Source: an uncultured SAR86 cluster bacterium (GTDB lineage: Bacteria > Pseudomonadota > Gammaproteobacteria > Magnimaribacterales > AG-339-G14). From it: a DNA stretch of 33,055 bases. The translations under genes were made by a program, and so were the position numbers. The notes beneath the pieces were generated by a model, which saw nothing but the letters and a program-made list of their open reading frames with translations, was not told the origin of the DNA and made no database searches. Shown here one piece after another: positions 1 through 8,893 of the stretch. The stretch covers positions 1-33,055 of the forward strand of contig CACFWO010000006.1 of NCBI GenBank assembly GCA_902570035.1. The letters are read 5' to 3'. Each line of letters starts with the position of its first letter. Positions within the stretch are counted from its first letter, which is position 1.

Positions 1-1181
1 AAGATATTTTCTTCGATAGAAACAAAAAGCGATTGAGTTTTTTGATCAATCAATGAATTTCTCGCATCTTTAGTTGTAAAAGAATCTACATTGCTTTCAG
101 TAAGTTTAATTAAGTGGAACGAGGAGCTAAGCTCAATAACTGATGATACTTCATTAAGAGACAAATCTTTAATCACTTCTTCAAACTCAATCGGAAAGAT
201 GGTGCCATCGGTATAGCCAAGATCACCTTCCAGGTTTTTAGATCCCAAATCATCGGAAAAGTTGGTTACAGCATCTTCAAAACTAATCAATCCCAAATCA
301 ATTTTATTTAGAATATCATCAACTCTCTGAAGAGCTTCAATTTTTGAAAGGCTATCAAAGTCAACTTGAATATGACTTATTCTTTTTTGACCTGAGTTTG
401 AGCTTTGCTCTTCTAGATTAATTAACTCAGCCGATACCTCAGAATCCGTAACTTGTACTTTTGATTCTAGAAAATTTGTATTTAAGTCAATTATTGAGAA
501 AGAAGCCTTAGATTCAACCATAAATTGACTGCCTTCCTCGTTGTAATAATTGATTATCTCCTCTTCAGATAAACTTTCTTTGTTTGCTTCCTCAGCTAAT
601 GATATTTTTTTAAATGTAATGTCTCTGTGATGATTGATTGAAGAAACGAATTTATTCAGATGATCATCAGGAATAAAAGCAGAGGCATTTAATACTTCAT
701 TCAATTGAATGCTTTTATATTGTGTCCTCAAAATATTTTGAAATTCTTCTGCCCCTAGACCAGACCTTAATAAGAATCCTCTAAAAACATCTAAATTAAA
801 AGCGCCATCTCTTGCAAAAGTGGGATCAGCCTGAATAATTTCTTTTACAAAAGATTCAGTGACATAAAAGCCGTTATCATCTGATTGTTGAGCTAGAAGA
901 ATTCTTTGAATTAAAGAATCTTGAGCAATCTGCGTGACTTGATCCTGCTCAAGACTAATTTCTTGATTTGCAAAAATTGAATTAAGTCTGTTGGCCTCCA
1001 GAGAAAATTCCTGAATGGAAATATCTTGTCCATTGATTTCCAGAACCTTCTGATTGCTAAAGGCATTATCTGTTCCCAAAAAATTTCCAAAAGTAGCAAC
1101 CAACCCAACGATCAGTATTCCAACGATTAAAGTGGCTCCTGAGCTAGACAGACCTTTTCTTATATTCTCTAATGCTGACAT
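1..1181 (-). CDS. ppiD: PpiD-like periplasmic peptidyl-prolyl isomerase / chaperone, partial (C-terminus beyond window)
   Basis: The frame is open from an ATG at 1181 to the left edge, giving the first 393 residues; the stop is outside the window. The product should be an inner-membrane-anchored periplasmic foldase that assists outer-membrane and secreted proteins. A short basic N-terminus is followed by one hydrophobic segment at about residues 15-35 (signal anchor), then a SurA-N-like helical region at about 40-190. A parvulin-type rotamase domain spans about 265-362, visible as RISHIQVDF, a DLGSKNLEGDLGY stretch and FHLIKL. It lies directly downstream of hupB, as in many gammaproteobacteria. 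The start is the first ATG after the hupB terminator, with only a weak purine stretch (GTAGAG) in front. Family assignment is firm; the end of the protein cannot be judged. Confidence 0.9.
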   Translation of the reverse strand, partial: MSALENIRKGLSSSGATLIVGILIVGLVATFGNFLGTDNAFSNQKVLEINGQDISIQEFSLEANRLNSIFANQEISLEQDQVTQIAQDSLIQRILLAQQSDDNGFYVTESFVKEIIQADPTFARDGAFNLDVFRGFLLRSGLGAEEFQNILRTQYKSIQLNEVLNASAFIPDDHLNKFVSSINHHRDITFKKISLAEEANKESLSEEEIINYYNEEGSQFMVESKASFSIIDLNTNFLESKVQVTDSEVSAELINLEEQSSNSGQKRISHIQVDFDSLSKIEALQRVDDILNKIDLGLISFEDAVTNFSDDLGSKNLEGDLGYTDGTIFPIEFEEVIKDLSLNEVSSVIELSSSFHLIKLTESNVDSFTTKDARNSLIDQKTQSLFVSIEENI

Positions 1182-1197
1182 TCGTGGACTCTACCAT

Positions 1198-1230
1198 AAA
1201 AAAAGCGCGCCACTAAGACGCGCTTTTTTT
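1198..1230 (-). terminator. Intrinsic terminator after hupB, bidirectional in appearance
   Basis: Seven A, GCGCG, a 9-nt loop, CGCGC, then seven T. The stem can extend through the A/T tracts, so it would work in either direction. It sits 10 nt past the hupB stop and ends 17 nt before the ppiD start, so ppiD transcription must come from read-through or a promoter within or just after the hairpin. Confidence 0.85.
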
Positions 1231-1239
1231 ATAATTTCT

Positions 1240-1509
1240 TTACAGTCTATCTTTTAATGCTTTTCCAGCTTTGAAACCTACTCCTTTTGAGGCAGCAATC
1301 TGAATTGTTGCTCCAGTGGCCGGGTTTCTTCCCATTCTTGCCGCTCTTTCTCTCACGTTAAAAGTTCCGAACCCTACTAAAGCTACAGAGTCTCCTTGAG
1401 ATAATGCACCTGCTATTCCATTAAGAACTGCATCAAGCGCTCTACCTGCTTCAGCTTTAGATATGTCAGTAGCGTCTGCTACAGAATCAATTAAATCAGC
1501 TTTATTCAC
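1240..1509 (-). CDS. hupB: DNA-binding protein HU-beta
   Basis: 89 residues, the usual length for HU. It is a histone-like protein that bends and compacts DNA as a dimer. The sequence starts [11 protein letters not shown], carries the beta-arm signature GRNPATG with its intercalating proline, and ends with the conserved [11 protein letters not shown]. The start is supported by a strong AGGAG about 10 nt upstream of the ATG. It follows lon and precedes ppiD as in many gammaproteobacteria, but has its own promoter in the gap after lon and its own terminator, consistent with a high-abundance monocistronic message. Nothing unusual is visible in the protein. Confidence 0.97.
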   Translation of the reverse strand: MNKADLIDSVADATDISKAEAGRALDAVLNGIAGALSQGDSVALVGFGTFNVRERAARMGRNPATGATIQIAASKGVGFKAGKALKDRL

Positions 1510-1543
1510 TACACTCTCCTAAATAAATTAAAACTTGAAATCA

Positions 1544-1572
1544 TTTATACCCTTAGAAAAGGATTAATTCAA
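1544..1572 (-). promoter_or_regulatory. Sigma70-type promoter for hupB
   Basis: On the minus strand TTGAAT (1567-1572) and TATAAA (1544-1549) are separated by exactly 17 nt. The predicted start is near 1537, leaving a leader of about 28 nt that contains AGGAG just before the hupB ATG. This is the best -35/-10 pair seen in the proteostasis block. Confidence 0.7.
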
Positions 1573-1594
1573 CAAGTATATCGGGCTGTAGTAC

Positions 1595-3982
1595 CTAATT
1601 TAGAGTGTTTTGAGAAGTTTTTTTTGATCTAGTTTTTTTTCTATTAGATTCAGATGACTTTGAATTTCTCTCAGACCAAGGTTGAGGCTCTTCAGTAAAG
1701 ACGATTTTGAAAACTTCATCGACCCATTTAACAGGTTTAATTGTTAATTTATCTGTAATCCTGTCAGGTATCTCTTTGAGGTCTCTGACATTATCTTCAG
1801 GAATGATTACTGTCTTTATTCCGCCTCTCTTAGCTGCTAATAATTTTTCTTTTAAGCCGCCAATTTTTAATACTTCTCCTCGAAGGGTGATTTCACCGGT
1901 CATTGCCACGTCTGCTCTCACTGGCAGTTGAGCTAAAACTGAGGTTACAGCGGTACACATCGCGATTCCTGCACTAGGACCGTCTTTAGGCGTTGCTCCT
2001 TCAGGAACATGAATATGCATATCTTGATTTTCATAGAATTCAGGATCAATACCTAAAGATTCTGATCTGTTTCTCACTACTGAGATTGCAGCTTGAATAG
2101 ATTCTTGCATCACGTCGCCCAGTTGACCAGTTTTAATTATTTTTCCTTTTCCTTTGAAGTTAGAAGCTTCAATCGTTAGCAGCTCACCGCCAACTTGCGT
2201 CCAGGCTAGTCCTGTGACTTGGCCGATCTTGTCCTTCTCTTGAGCTTCACCAAAGTCAAATTTTCTTACTCCACAATAGTCCTCAAGATTCGAAGGTGAA
2301 ACAGTAATTTTTTTGGGTTTTGTTGCCTCACCTATTTTTTTGATAGCTTTTCGACAAATTTTTGCAATTTCTCTTTCAAGAGCTCTTACTCCTGCCTCTC
2401 TTGTGAAATACCTTATAACATCAAGAATGGTTTTCTTTGAAACAGATAACTCGCTTTCATTTAAACCGTTCATTTTTAATTGTTTAGGAAGCAGATACTT
2501 TTCAGCGATACTTGCCTTCTCGTCTTCTATGTATCCAGGTAGTCTGATTATCTCCATCCTATCCAGAAGTGCAGGTGGGATATCCATTGAATTAGCCGTA
2601 CAAACAAACATCACATCTGATAAATCGTAGTCGACTTCAAGGTAATGATCGTTGAACGTGTGATTTTGCTCGGGGTCGAGAACTTCTAATAATGCCGCTG
2701 CTGGATCGCCTCGAAAATCCATTCCCATTTTATCTATTTCGTCTAGAAGGAAGAGAGGATTTTTGACGCCTACTTTAGACATTTTTTGAAGAATTTTTCC
2801 AGGCATAGAACCAATGTAAGTCCTTCTATGTCCTCTTATTTCTGATTCATCTCTTACTCCACCAAGGGACATCCTAACGAACTTTCTGCCTGTTGATTTT
2901 GCAATAGACTCACCCAGTGAAGTTTTTCCAACTCCAGGAGGACCGACTAGACATAAAACCGGACCTTTTATTTTTGACACTCTTTGTTGAACTGCCAAGT
3001 ACTCAAGTATTCTTTCTTTTACCTCTTCAAGTCCATAATGATCTGAATCTAGGACTTCTGAGGCCTTCGTAATTTCTGTTTGGATTTTTGATTTCTTTTT
3101 CCAAGGAATGCTCGTCATCCAATCTATATACCCTCTTACAACAGAAGCTTCTGCTGACATAGGAGGCATCATCTTGAATTTATTTAATTCACTATTAACT
3201 TTATCTTTTGCATCCTTAGGCATGCCGGATTCTTCTATATTTTTGGTAATGGTTTCTATTTCATCTTGGTCTTCATCTTCACCCATTTCCTTTTTTAAGG
3301 CCTTCATCTGTTCAGAAAGGTAATAGTCCTTTTGACTTTTTTCCATTTGTTTTTTGACCCTGTCTCGAATCTTTTTCTCCATCTGAGTAAGGTCTAGTTG
3401 ATTCTCAAGGAAAGATACTAAATATTTAGCTCTCTCTTCGAGATTAATCTCTTCTAATAATTTTTGTCTATCAGATATTTGCAATGACAAATATCCAACC
3501 AAGTTATCAATTAATTTTTCTAATCTTTCAATGGCTCTGATTTGAGTAATTACTTCGGGCCTTATTTTTGAAGATGTTTTCGAAAGCTCTTTAAATTGAG
3601 TTTGAAGAGTATTTAAGTAGCTGCTTTTAAGATCATCATCTAGCTCATAATCTTCTAAAACTTCTACTTCAGATTCCATGTAACCATTGTTTTCGGCGAC
3701 CGATAGAATTTTCGCCCTCTTAATGCCCTCGACTAAAACTTTGTAAGTTCCATCTGGTAGTTTTATCAACTGTAGAATGGTTGAAACAGAACCCACCTCA
3801 TACAAATCTTTAACTTTAGGGTTTTCTTGAGAGGAATTTTTCTGAGCAACCAACATCACTGACTTGTCAGACTCCATAGCCGTTTGGAGGGACTTAATTG
3901 ATTTATCTCTGCCAACAAATAGTGAAGTAACAACTCCAGGGAAAATAACGACGTCTCTTAAGGGTACTAAAGGTAATTGCAT
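1595..3982 (-). CDS. lon: ATP-dependent protease Lon (La)
   Basis: 795 residues, close to the usual length of about 780-800. Lon is a cytoplasmic hexameric AAA+ protease for misfolded and regulatory proteins. Visible in order: an N-terminal substrate-recognition domain opening with LPLVPLRDVVIFPG; a coiled-coil linker at about 200-260; the AAA+ module with Walker A GPPGVGKT at 347-354 and Walker B FLLDEIDK; and a C-terminal LonA protease domain with catalytic Ser670 in KDGPSAG and Lys713 in GGLKEK, the usual 43-residue spacing. A lysine/serine-rich tail of about 25 residues follows the protease domain. The start is supported by GAGG shortly upstream. The gene lies 54 nt after clpX on the same strand. 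Confidence 0.98.
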   Translation of the reverse strand: MQLPLVPLRDVVIFPGVVTSLFVGRDKSIKSLQTAMESDKSVMLVAQKNSSQENPKVKDLYEVGSVSTILQLIKLPDGTYKVLVEGIKRAKILSVAENNGYMESEVEVLEDYELDDDLKSSYLNTLQTQFKELSKTSSKIRPEVITQIRAIERLEKLIDNLVGYLSLQISDRQKLLEEINLEERAKYLVSFLENQLDLTQMEKKIRDRVKKQMEKSQKDYYLSEQMKALKKEMGEDEDQDEIETITKNIEESGMPKDAKDKVNSELNKFKMMPPMSAEASVVRGYIDWMTSIPWKKKSKIQTEITKASEVLDSDHYGLEEVKERILEYLAVQQRVSKIKGPVLCLVGPPGVGKTSLGESIAKSTGRKFVRMSLGGVRDESEIRGHRRTYIGSMPGKILQKMSKVGVKNPLFLLDEIDKMGMDFRGDPAAALLEVLDPEQNHTFNDHYLEVDYDLSDVMFVCTANSMDIPPALLDRMEIIRLPGYIEDEKASIAEKYLLPKQLKMNGLNESELSVSKKTILDVIRYFTREAGVRALEREIAKICRKAIKKIGEATKPKKITVSPSNLEDYCGVRKFDFGEAQEKDKIGQVTGLAWTQVGGELLTIEASNFKGKGKIIKTGQLGDVMQESIQAAISVVRNRSESLGIDPEFYENQDMHIHVPEGATPKDGPSAGIAMCTAVTSVLAQLPVRADVAMTGEITLRGEVLKIGGLKEKLLAAKRGGIKTVIIPEDNVRDLKEIPDRITDKLTIKPVKWVDEVFKIVFTEEPQPWSERNSKSSESNRKKTRSKKTSQNTLN

Positions 3983-4036
3983 TTTTGCCTCGCTTTTTAT
4001 TTATATGAGGAGTTATTTGTAAAAAACAATAGCCTG

Positions 4037-5308
4037 TTAGCTAGAGCTTTCTTTTGGTGTTTCTGATTGTGAATAAACCACAAGCGGTTCAGACTCTCCT
4101 GAAACAGAAGAAGAGTCGAGGACGACTTTTTCAATGTTCTGTTCAGAAGGTATATCGTACATGAGGTCTAATAGAATATTCTCCATAATAGATCTCAGTC
4201 CACGAGCTCCAGATTTTCTCTCGATAGCCTTCTTTGCTATTTCTAGTAAAGCGTCGTCTCTTATTTCAAGATCAACGTTCTCCATAGAAAAGAGCTTTTT
4301 AAACTGCTTCATCAGAGAATTTTTTGGTTCGGTTAGGATCATAATTAATGATTCTTCATCCAATTCTTCTAGTGTTGCTGTAACAGGAAGTCTGCCAACG
4401 AATTCGGGAATAAGACCGTATTTAACTAAATCCTCAGGTTGAACTTTTTTTACTAAGTCTGCTGAAAAAGGGGCATTTGAATTTTTCGAAATTGTTGCTT
4501 CAAAGCCCATACCTCTCTCTTCGCTTCTGGATCTAATAATCTCGTCTAGGCCAGCGAAAGCTCCTCCACAGATGAAGAGGATATTTGAAGTATCTACTTG
4601 AACAAATTCTTGCTGGGGATGCTTCCTTCCTCCTTGAGGAGGAACAGAAGCTAACGTGCCCTCAATTAATTTTAGAAGTGCTTGTTGAACTCCCTCACCA
4701 GAGACATCGCGAGTTATGGATGGGTTGTCTGATTTTCTTGAGATTTTATCTATCTCATCAATGTATACGATACCTCTTTGTGCTTTCTCGACATCGTAAT
4801 CACATTTTTGAAGAAGTTTTTGAATTATATTTTCTACATCCTCTCCAACGTAACCAGCTTCAGTCAAGGTTGTAGCATCAGCAATTGTAAATGGAACATC
4901 AAGCAATCTAGCAAGAGTTTGTGCTAATAAAGTTTTACCACTTCCTGTAGGTCCTAGAAGAAGAATGTTGCTTTTGCCAAGCTCAACTTCTGAATCAACA
5001 TCCATGTTTTGTAATTTCTTGTAATGATTGTAAACGGCAACGGATAGAGTTTTTTTAGCGTCTTCTTGACCAATTACGTAGTCGTTTAAAAATGAATTAA
5101 TCTCTTCTGGAATTGGTAATTTTTTTGTTTCAGAGTTTTCTACTTCTTTGCTTTCTAAATCTTCTTTAATGATGTCGTTACATAAAGAGACACATTCATC
5201 ACAAATATATACTGATGGACCAGCAATTAATTTTTTTACTTCATTCTGATTTTTTCCGCAAAACGAGCAGAAAAGAAGTTTTTCATCAGTAGTTGAGATA
5301 TCTGTCAT
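4037..5308 (-). CDS. clpX: ATP-dependent Clp protease ATP-binding subunit ClpX
   Basis: 423 residues, standard for ClpX, the AAA+ unfoldase that feeds ClpP. The N-terminal zinc-binding domain has four cysteines (C14, C17, C36, C39). Walker A GPTGSGKT is at 119-126, the pore loop GYVG at 152-155, Walker B YIDEIDK, and sensor-2 GARGLR near the C-terminus. The ClpP-docking loop reads MGF (in ERGMGFEA) rather than the IGF of E. coli, a conservative change. The start overlaps the clpP stop by 4 nt, indicating translational coupling, and a purine-rich AGAGAG lies upstream within clpP. Very secure identification. Confidence 0.98.
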   Translation of the reverse strand: MTDISTTDEKLLFCSFCGKNQNEVKKLIAGPSVYICDECVSLCNDIIKEDLESKEVENSETKKLPIPEEINSFLNDYVIGQEDAKKTLSVAVYNHYKKLQNMDVDSEVELGKSNILLLGPTGSGKTLLAQTLARLLDVPFTIADATTLTEAGYVGEDVENIIQKLLQKCDYDVEKAQRGIVYIDEIDKISRKSDNPSITRDVSGEGVQQALLKLIEGTLASVPPQGGRKHPQQEFVQVDTSNILFICGGAFAGLDEIIRSRSEERGMGFEATISKNSNAPFSADLVKKVQPEDLVKYGLIPEFVGRLPVTATLEELDEESLIMILTEPKNSLMKQFKKLFSMENVDLEIRDDALLEIAKKAIERKSGARGLRSIMENILLDLMYDIPSEQNIEKVVLDSSSVSGESEPLVVYSQSETPKESSS

Positions 5309-5916
5309 TTCACATGCTCTCTTTCTGAAATTACTTTATCAATTAAACCATAATCTTTAGCTTCTTCGCCATTCATAAAATTATCTCTTTCCGTATCTTT
5401 TTCTAACTGATCAACTTCTTTCCCAGTATGGAAGGCCAGGATTTCATTCAACTTTTTCTTCATCGATAATATTTCTTTTGCATGAATTTCGAAATCTGAA
5501 GCTTGACCTTGGAATCCTCCCAAAGGCTGATGGATCATGATTCTTGAATTAGGAAGAGCAAATCTTTTTCCACTTGTTCCACCCGCAAGAAGTATTGCCC
5601 CCATGCTGGCAGCTTGCCCAATGCAAAGAGTACTTATATCTGGTTTTATGTAAGTCATTGTGTCGTATATAGACATTCCTGATGTTATGGAGCCGCCGGG
5701 AGAATTTATGTAGACGTTAATGTCTTTATCAGGGTTCTCTGCTTCCAAGAACAATAATTGCGCCACAATCAAGTTAGCCATATAGTCTTCAATAGGTCCT
5801 GTAATAAAAATTACTCTTTCCTTTAAAAGTCTAGAATAAATATCAAAAGCCCTTTCGCCTCTTGGGGTTTGTTCAACCACCATAGGCACTAATTGATTAT
5901 AAATTTTATCGGTCAT
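5305..5916 (-). CDS. clpP: ATP-dependent Clp protease proteolytic subunit ClpP
   Basis: 203 residues, typical for ClpP, the tetradecameric serine protease partnered with ClpX. The catalytic triad is visible: Ser104 in QAASMGA, His129 in IMIHQP and Asp178 in ERDNF. The oxyanion region NSPGGS at 71-76 is intact. An AGGA 8 nt upstream supports the start. The gene overlaps both neighbours by 4 nt, with tig upstream and clpX downstream, so tig-clpP-clpX appears to be one translationally coupled operon. Confidence 0.98.
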   Translation of the reverse strand: MTDKIYNQLVPMVVEQTPRGERAFDIYSRLLKERVIFITGPIEDYMANLIVAQLLFLEAENPDKDINVYINSPGGSITSGMSIYDTMTYIKPDISTLCIGQAASMGAILLAGGTSGKRFALPNSRIMIHQPLGGFQGQASDFEIHAKEILSMKKKLNEILAFHTGKEVDQLEKDTERDNFMNGEEAKDYGLIDKVISEREHVK

Positions 5917-7214
5917 ACATTTATTCCTAAAACTTTATCGAAATCCATATTCTCTTCAGTTGACTTTCCTTCCTTTTCTAAAAGTTCTGTTACTTGTTCT
6001 TCGAGCGCCAATGATTCGATGTTTTTTAATTGCTCTTCGTTACTATAATACCAATTTACAACTTTTTCGGGTTCTTTGTAGTTCTTAGATCTATCTTCTA
6101 TAAGCTTTTTTACTCTTTCAGCATCTGCTTTTAATTCATGCTCTTCAATAAGCTTATTAAGAATAATGCCAAGCTTCACTCTTTTTTGTGCATTTTCTCT
6201 GAAGTTTTCAATGGGAAATTCTTCATCTTTTAATTTTTCATATTCTTTACCCATTTGGGCAGCACTACCTTTCCTGAGATTAATCATTTCATTCGTTATC
6301 ATAGACTCAGGAATTTCAAATTCGTTCATTTCAGCTAGTGCATCGAAAATTCTTTCTTTCTTCAACCCGGTAAGTGCTGACTCTAAATCGCCAGACAATC
6401 TTTCTTTCAAGGTTTGTTTAAATTCGGCCTCGTCTTTTGATGGTATCCCTGCCATGGTGAAAAACTCTTCATTCATTTCTGGTAATTTAGGTTTAAGAAC
6501 ATCTATAACTTCAGTTTTAAAAACTACTGGCTTCCCTTTTAAATGATCTACATGATAGTCTTCAGGGAATGAAACATTTAAGTCTTTTTTATCGCCTTTA
6601 GATAAATTCTTTAGGCCGTCTTCAAACCCAGGGATCATTGTATTGGAACCGATTTCAATGGTGACCTCGTCAGCTTTACCGCCTTCAAATGGTTCATTAT
6701 CAATGAATCCTTCAAAATTAACTTTTACCACATCGTTATTTTCTGATTTTCCATCTTTAGATTCCAACTGAGAAAATCTTTTACGAATATTTTCAATTGT
6801 TTTATTGATATCAACTTCTGCAACTTCCGAAACAGGTTTTGTAAAAGCAAGTTGAGAAATCTTTTTTATTTTGATCTCAGGATAAACTTCAAAAGTTGCC
6901 TCAAATTTGACGTCCTTATCCAATTCCATAGATTTAGGATCAAATTTAGGTTGCCCAACAACTGGAATATTTTCTTCGCTTATTTTTTTAAAGAAGCTCT
7001 CAGACATCGCATCAAAAATGACGTTGGCCTTAATCTGGCCTCCATACATTTGCTCAATTATGTCTTTAGGTGCTTTACCTTTTCTGTACCCTTTAACAGT
7101 GGATGAAAATTGTTGGCTGGCAACCCTTTTATCATATTCTTTTTGTAGTTCTTCTTTCGGAAGAGTGAATTTTAATTTTTTTTCTATTTCGTTTTTTTTA
7201 CCTAACCCAAACAT
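5913..7214 (-). CDS. tig: Trigger factor
   Basis: 433 residues, the normal length for this ribosome-associated chaperone and prolyl isomerase that meets nascent chains at the exit tunnel. The N-terminal ribosome-binding domain carries the signature [10 protein letters not shown] central FKBP-type domain spans about 155-240 ([31 protein letters not shown]). The rest is the helical C-terminal chaperone region. AGGAA 6 nt before the ATG supports the start. It is the first protein gene of the tig-clpP-clpX unit and lies 68 nt downstream of tRNA-His. A possible extended -10 (TGTGATAAAG) lies in that gap but no clear -35 was found, so both an own promoter and read-through from the tRNA genes are possible. 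Confidence 0.97.
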   Translation of the reverse strand: MFGLGKKNEIEKKLKFTLPKEELQKEYDKRVASQQFSSTVKGYRKGKAPKDIIEQMYGGQIKANVIFDAMSESFFKKISEENIPVVGQPKFDPKSMELDKDVKFEATFEVYPEIKIKKISQLAFTKPVSEVAEVDINKTIENIRKRFSQLESKDGKSENNDVVKVNFEGFIDNEPFEGGKADEVTIEIGSNTMIPGFEDGLKNLSKGDKKDLNVSFPEDYHVDHLKGKPVVFKTEVIDVLKPKLPEMNEEFFTMAGIPSKDEAEFKQTLKERLSGDLESALTGLKKERIFDALAEMNEFEIPESMITNEMINLRKGSAAQMGKEYEKLKDEEFPIENFRENAQKRVKLGIILNKLIEEHELKADAERVKKLIEDRSKNYKEPEKVVNWYYSNEEQLKNIESLALEEQVTELLEKEGKSTEENMDFDKVLGINV

Positions 7215-7282
7215 TACTATTCCTGAATCTTAGAGAGCGCGAAACTTTATCACAAAAACTTAAATTTCTTCTCCTTATTAAA

Positions 7283-7359
7283 TGGGGTGGATGATGGGGC
7301 TCGAACCCACGACAACCGGTACCACAAACCAGCGCTCTACCAACTGAGCTACATCCACC
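7283..7359 (-). tRNA. tRNA-His (GTG)
   Basis: The minus strand folds as a cloverleaf with acceptor GTGGATG/CATCCAC, anticodon loop TTGTGGT (GTG) and T-loop TTCGAGC. The extra G at -1 opposite discriminator C73, the hallmark of tRNA-His, is present. CCA is encoded. Confidence 0.97.
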
Positions 7360-7363
7360 ACTC

Positions 7364-7440
7364 TGGCCTCCCGGGCAGGATTCGAACCTGCGACCCTCTG
7401 CTTAGAAGGCAGATGCTCTATCCAGCTGAGCTACCGGGAG
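7364..7440 (-). tRNA. tRNA-Arg (TCT)
   Basis: Cloverleaf on the minus strand: acceptor CTCCCGG/CCGGGAG, anticodon loop CTTCTAA (TCT), T-arm GCAGG-TTCGAAT-CCTGC, discriminator G, encoded CCA. Only 4 nt separate it from tRNA-His, so both come from one precursor. Confidence 0.97.
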
Positions 7441-7470
7441 ATGGTGACTATTCTATCGAAAAGGAATTAA

Positions 7471-7887
7471 TTAGTCTTCTTGCTTAGGTATCGAAAAATT
7501 CACAGCAGTATGCATTAGAGTTGCAACCAACTTTTCATTTTTATCAAAAATTCTGGCTTCCATGGTGGCAATTTGTCTTCCAATTTTTATGAATTTGACT
7601 GTGATATTTGCTTCACCCAAAGGTAAAGATCTATGAAATAAAGTGTGTAAATCCGTTGATAAGGGAGCAGCAGTACCATTATTGTTCCCTATAAAAGCCA
7701 TAGAAGATGCTTGATCTAAGGCAGCTGTAATCATGCCCCCTTGAACAAAACCTCTTGGGTTCATTGAAGATTCATCAAACGTTACTGAAAAATAATGTTC
7801 TTCACCTTTTGAGGACAGATACTTTAAATTCAAAAATTCGTTTATCCCAAAAGGATTTCCCAGCATTTCTTTTAAAAAATCTTTCAT
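7471..7887 (-). CDS. PaaI-like hotdog-fold acyl-CoA thioesterase
   Basis: 138 residues from the ATG at 7887. It should hydrolyse an acyl- or aryl-CoA thioester as a hotdog-fold oligomer; the substrate is unknown. The family signature is visible as NPRGFVQGGMITAALDQAS at about residues 45-63: the Asn-x-x-Gly turn, the double Gly, and the Asp of the central helix that polarises the catalytic water. The open frame extends a further 14 codons upstream, but those codons are the tRNA-Pro gene, so the internal ATG is preferred. It lies between tRNA-Pro (its ATG starts 10 nt after the CCA) and tRNA-Arg, all on one strand, so it is probably released from a mixed tRNA/mRNA precursor. No clear Shine-Dalgarno is seen. 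Confidence 0.85.
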   Translation of the reverse strand: MKDFLKEMLGNPFGINEFLNLKYLSSKGEEHYFSVTFDESSMNPRGFVQGGMITAALDQASSMAFIGNNNGTAAPLSTDLHTLFHRSLPLGEANITVKFIKIGRQIATMEARIFDKNEKLVATLMHTAVNFSIPKQED

Positions 7888-7896
7888 ATCGTTCAA

Positions 7897-7973
7897 TGGT
7901 CGGGGTGGAGGGATTTGAACCCCCGACATCCTGCTCCCAAAGCAGGCGCGCTACCAGGCTGCGCTACACCCCG
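7897..7973 (-). tRNA. tRNA-Pro (TGG)
   Basis: Cloverleaf on the minus strand: acceptor CGGGGTG/CACCCCG, anticodon stem CCTGC/GCAGG with loop TTTGGGA (TGG), T-loop TTCAAAT, discriminator A, encoded CCA. It is the first gene of the minus-strand tRNA/thioesterase unit. Confidence 0.97.
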
Positions 7974-7982
7974 AAGAAAGGC

Positions 7983-7988
7983 ATTATA
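7983..7988 (-). promoter_or_regulatory. -10 element for tRNA-Pro
   Basis: A perfect TATAAT on the minus strand ends 9 nt before the mature tRNA-Pro 5' end, predicting a start near 7976. The sequence 17-18 nt further upstream (GTATCA) is a poor -35. No other promoter is evident for the tRNA/thioesterase unit. Confidence 0.55.
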
Positions 7989-8041
7989 ATTAATAATACT
8001 TTTTTTGATACTCTTAAAACTAACATGAAATATAAAATCTA

Positions 8042-8047
8042 TATAAT
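8042..8047 (+). promoter_or_regulatory. -10 element placing the folD start at its ATG (leaderless candidate)
   Basis: A perfect TATAAT is followed by 6 nt and then the folD ATG, so the usual +1 falls on the A of the ATG. No purine-rich ribosome-binding site precedes the ATG. A TTGATA at 8005-8010 is too far from this -10; paired with TATAAA at 8031-8036 it gives a 20-nt spacer and a leader of about 11 nt, still without a ribosome-binding site. Confidence 0.5.
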
Positions 8048-8053
8048 GTTTCT

Positions 8054-8893
8054 ATGTCTTTAATCTTAGATGGGAAAAAACTAGCTTCGCTCTCTGAAGA
8101 TGAATTCAAAATAAGAGTCTCTGAGCTTAAAGAAAAGTCAGGCGCAACACCCATTCTTGCCACCATATTAGTAGGAAATGATCCTGCTTCTGCAACCTAC
8201 GTAAAAATGAAAGGAAATGCTTGTAAGAGAATTGGAATGGATTCCCTAAAAGTTGAAATGAATGAGTCTGCTAGCACAGAAGAATTGTTAGAAAAAATAA
8301 ATGAATTAAATATAAATGAGAATGTCCATGGAATTCTTCTTCAGCATCCTGTTCCCTCTCAAATCAATGAAAGAGTCTGTTTTGATGCAATTTCCGTAGA
8401 AAAAGATGTTGATGGCGTTACATCAGAAAGTTTTGGTTTAATGACAATGGGCTCTGATGCTTATGGCTCATGCACTCCTTATGGGATTATCAGGATTTTA
8501 AAACATTACGACATAGATTGTTCTGGCAAAAGTGCTTGCGTGATAGGGAGAAGTCCGATTTTAGGAAAACCTATGTCTATGATGCTATTAAATGAAAATG
8601 CAACGGTTTCAATTTGTCACTCAAAAACGATAAATCTTTCAGAGATTGTAAGTGACTCAGATATTGTTGTGGCAGCCTTAGGAAAAAAAGAATTTATAAA
8701 ATCTTCTTGGTTAAAAAAAGGATGTGTTCTAATCGATGCAGGATTTCATCCTGGGGGTTACGGTGATGTTGAACAAGAGGGATTAGATTCAATCTGTTCA
8801 GCTTACACTCCCGTTCCAGGAGGTGTAGGTCCAATGACAATAAACACACTGATTATGCAGACTCTAGAGAGTTGCGAGGCTAAATTTAAATAG
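8054..8893 (+). CDS. folD: Bifunctional methylenetetrahydrofolate dehydrogenase / methenyltetrahydrofolate cyclohydrolase
   Basis: 279 residues, typical of FolD (about 280-290), which interconverts 5,10-methylene-, 5,10-methenyl- and 10-formyl-THF in the cytosol for purine and formyl-Met synthesis. The catalytic Tyr49-x3-Lys53 motif (YVKMK), the family stretch DVDGV, the NADP-binding [10 protein letters not shown] and the C-terminal [10 protein letters not shown] are all present. It diverges from the tRNA-Pro unit across 80 nt and its 3' end overlaps the convergent acyl-CoA synthetase by 8 nt. No Shine-Dalgarno is visible and the predicted +1 coincides with the ATG. As I recall, folD also lies beside the tRNA/tig region in Pseudomonas, which supports conserved gene order. 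Confidence 0.97.
   Translation: MSLILDGKKLASLSEDEFKIRVSELKEKSGATPILATILVGNDPASATYVKMKGNACKRIGMDSLKVEMNESASTEELLEKINELNINENVHGILLQHPVPSQINERVCFDAISVEKDVDGVTSESFGLMTMGSDAYGSCTPYGIIRILKHYDIDCSGKSACVIGRSPILGKPMSMMLLNENATVSICHSKTINLSEIVSDSDIVVAALGKKEFIKSSWLKKGCVLIDAGFHPGGYGDVEQEGLDSICSAYTPVPGGVGPMTINTLIMQTLESCEAKFK

Noticed and set aside
7287-7487. 66-codon plus-strand ORF over the tRNA-His/tRNA-Arg region
   Set aside because: It is the antisense of two clear tRNA genes; its peptide (GARTHDNR, GRIRTCDPLL) is a familiar artefact of translating tRNA complements.
7888-7929. Fourteen extra N-terminal codons for the thioesterase
   Set aside because: They lie inside tRNA-Pro (peptide GVQIPPPRP is a tRNA translation); the ATG at 7887 starts the recognisable domain.
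7755-8063. 102-codon plus-strand ORF with GVEGFEPPTSCSQSRRATRLRY
   Set aside because: The middle is the complement of tRNA-Pro, a well-known spurious peptide; the rest is antisense to the thioesterase and the tRNA/folD promoter region.
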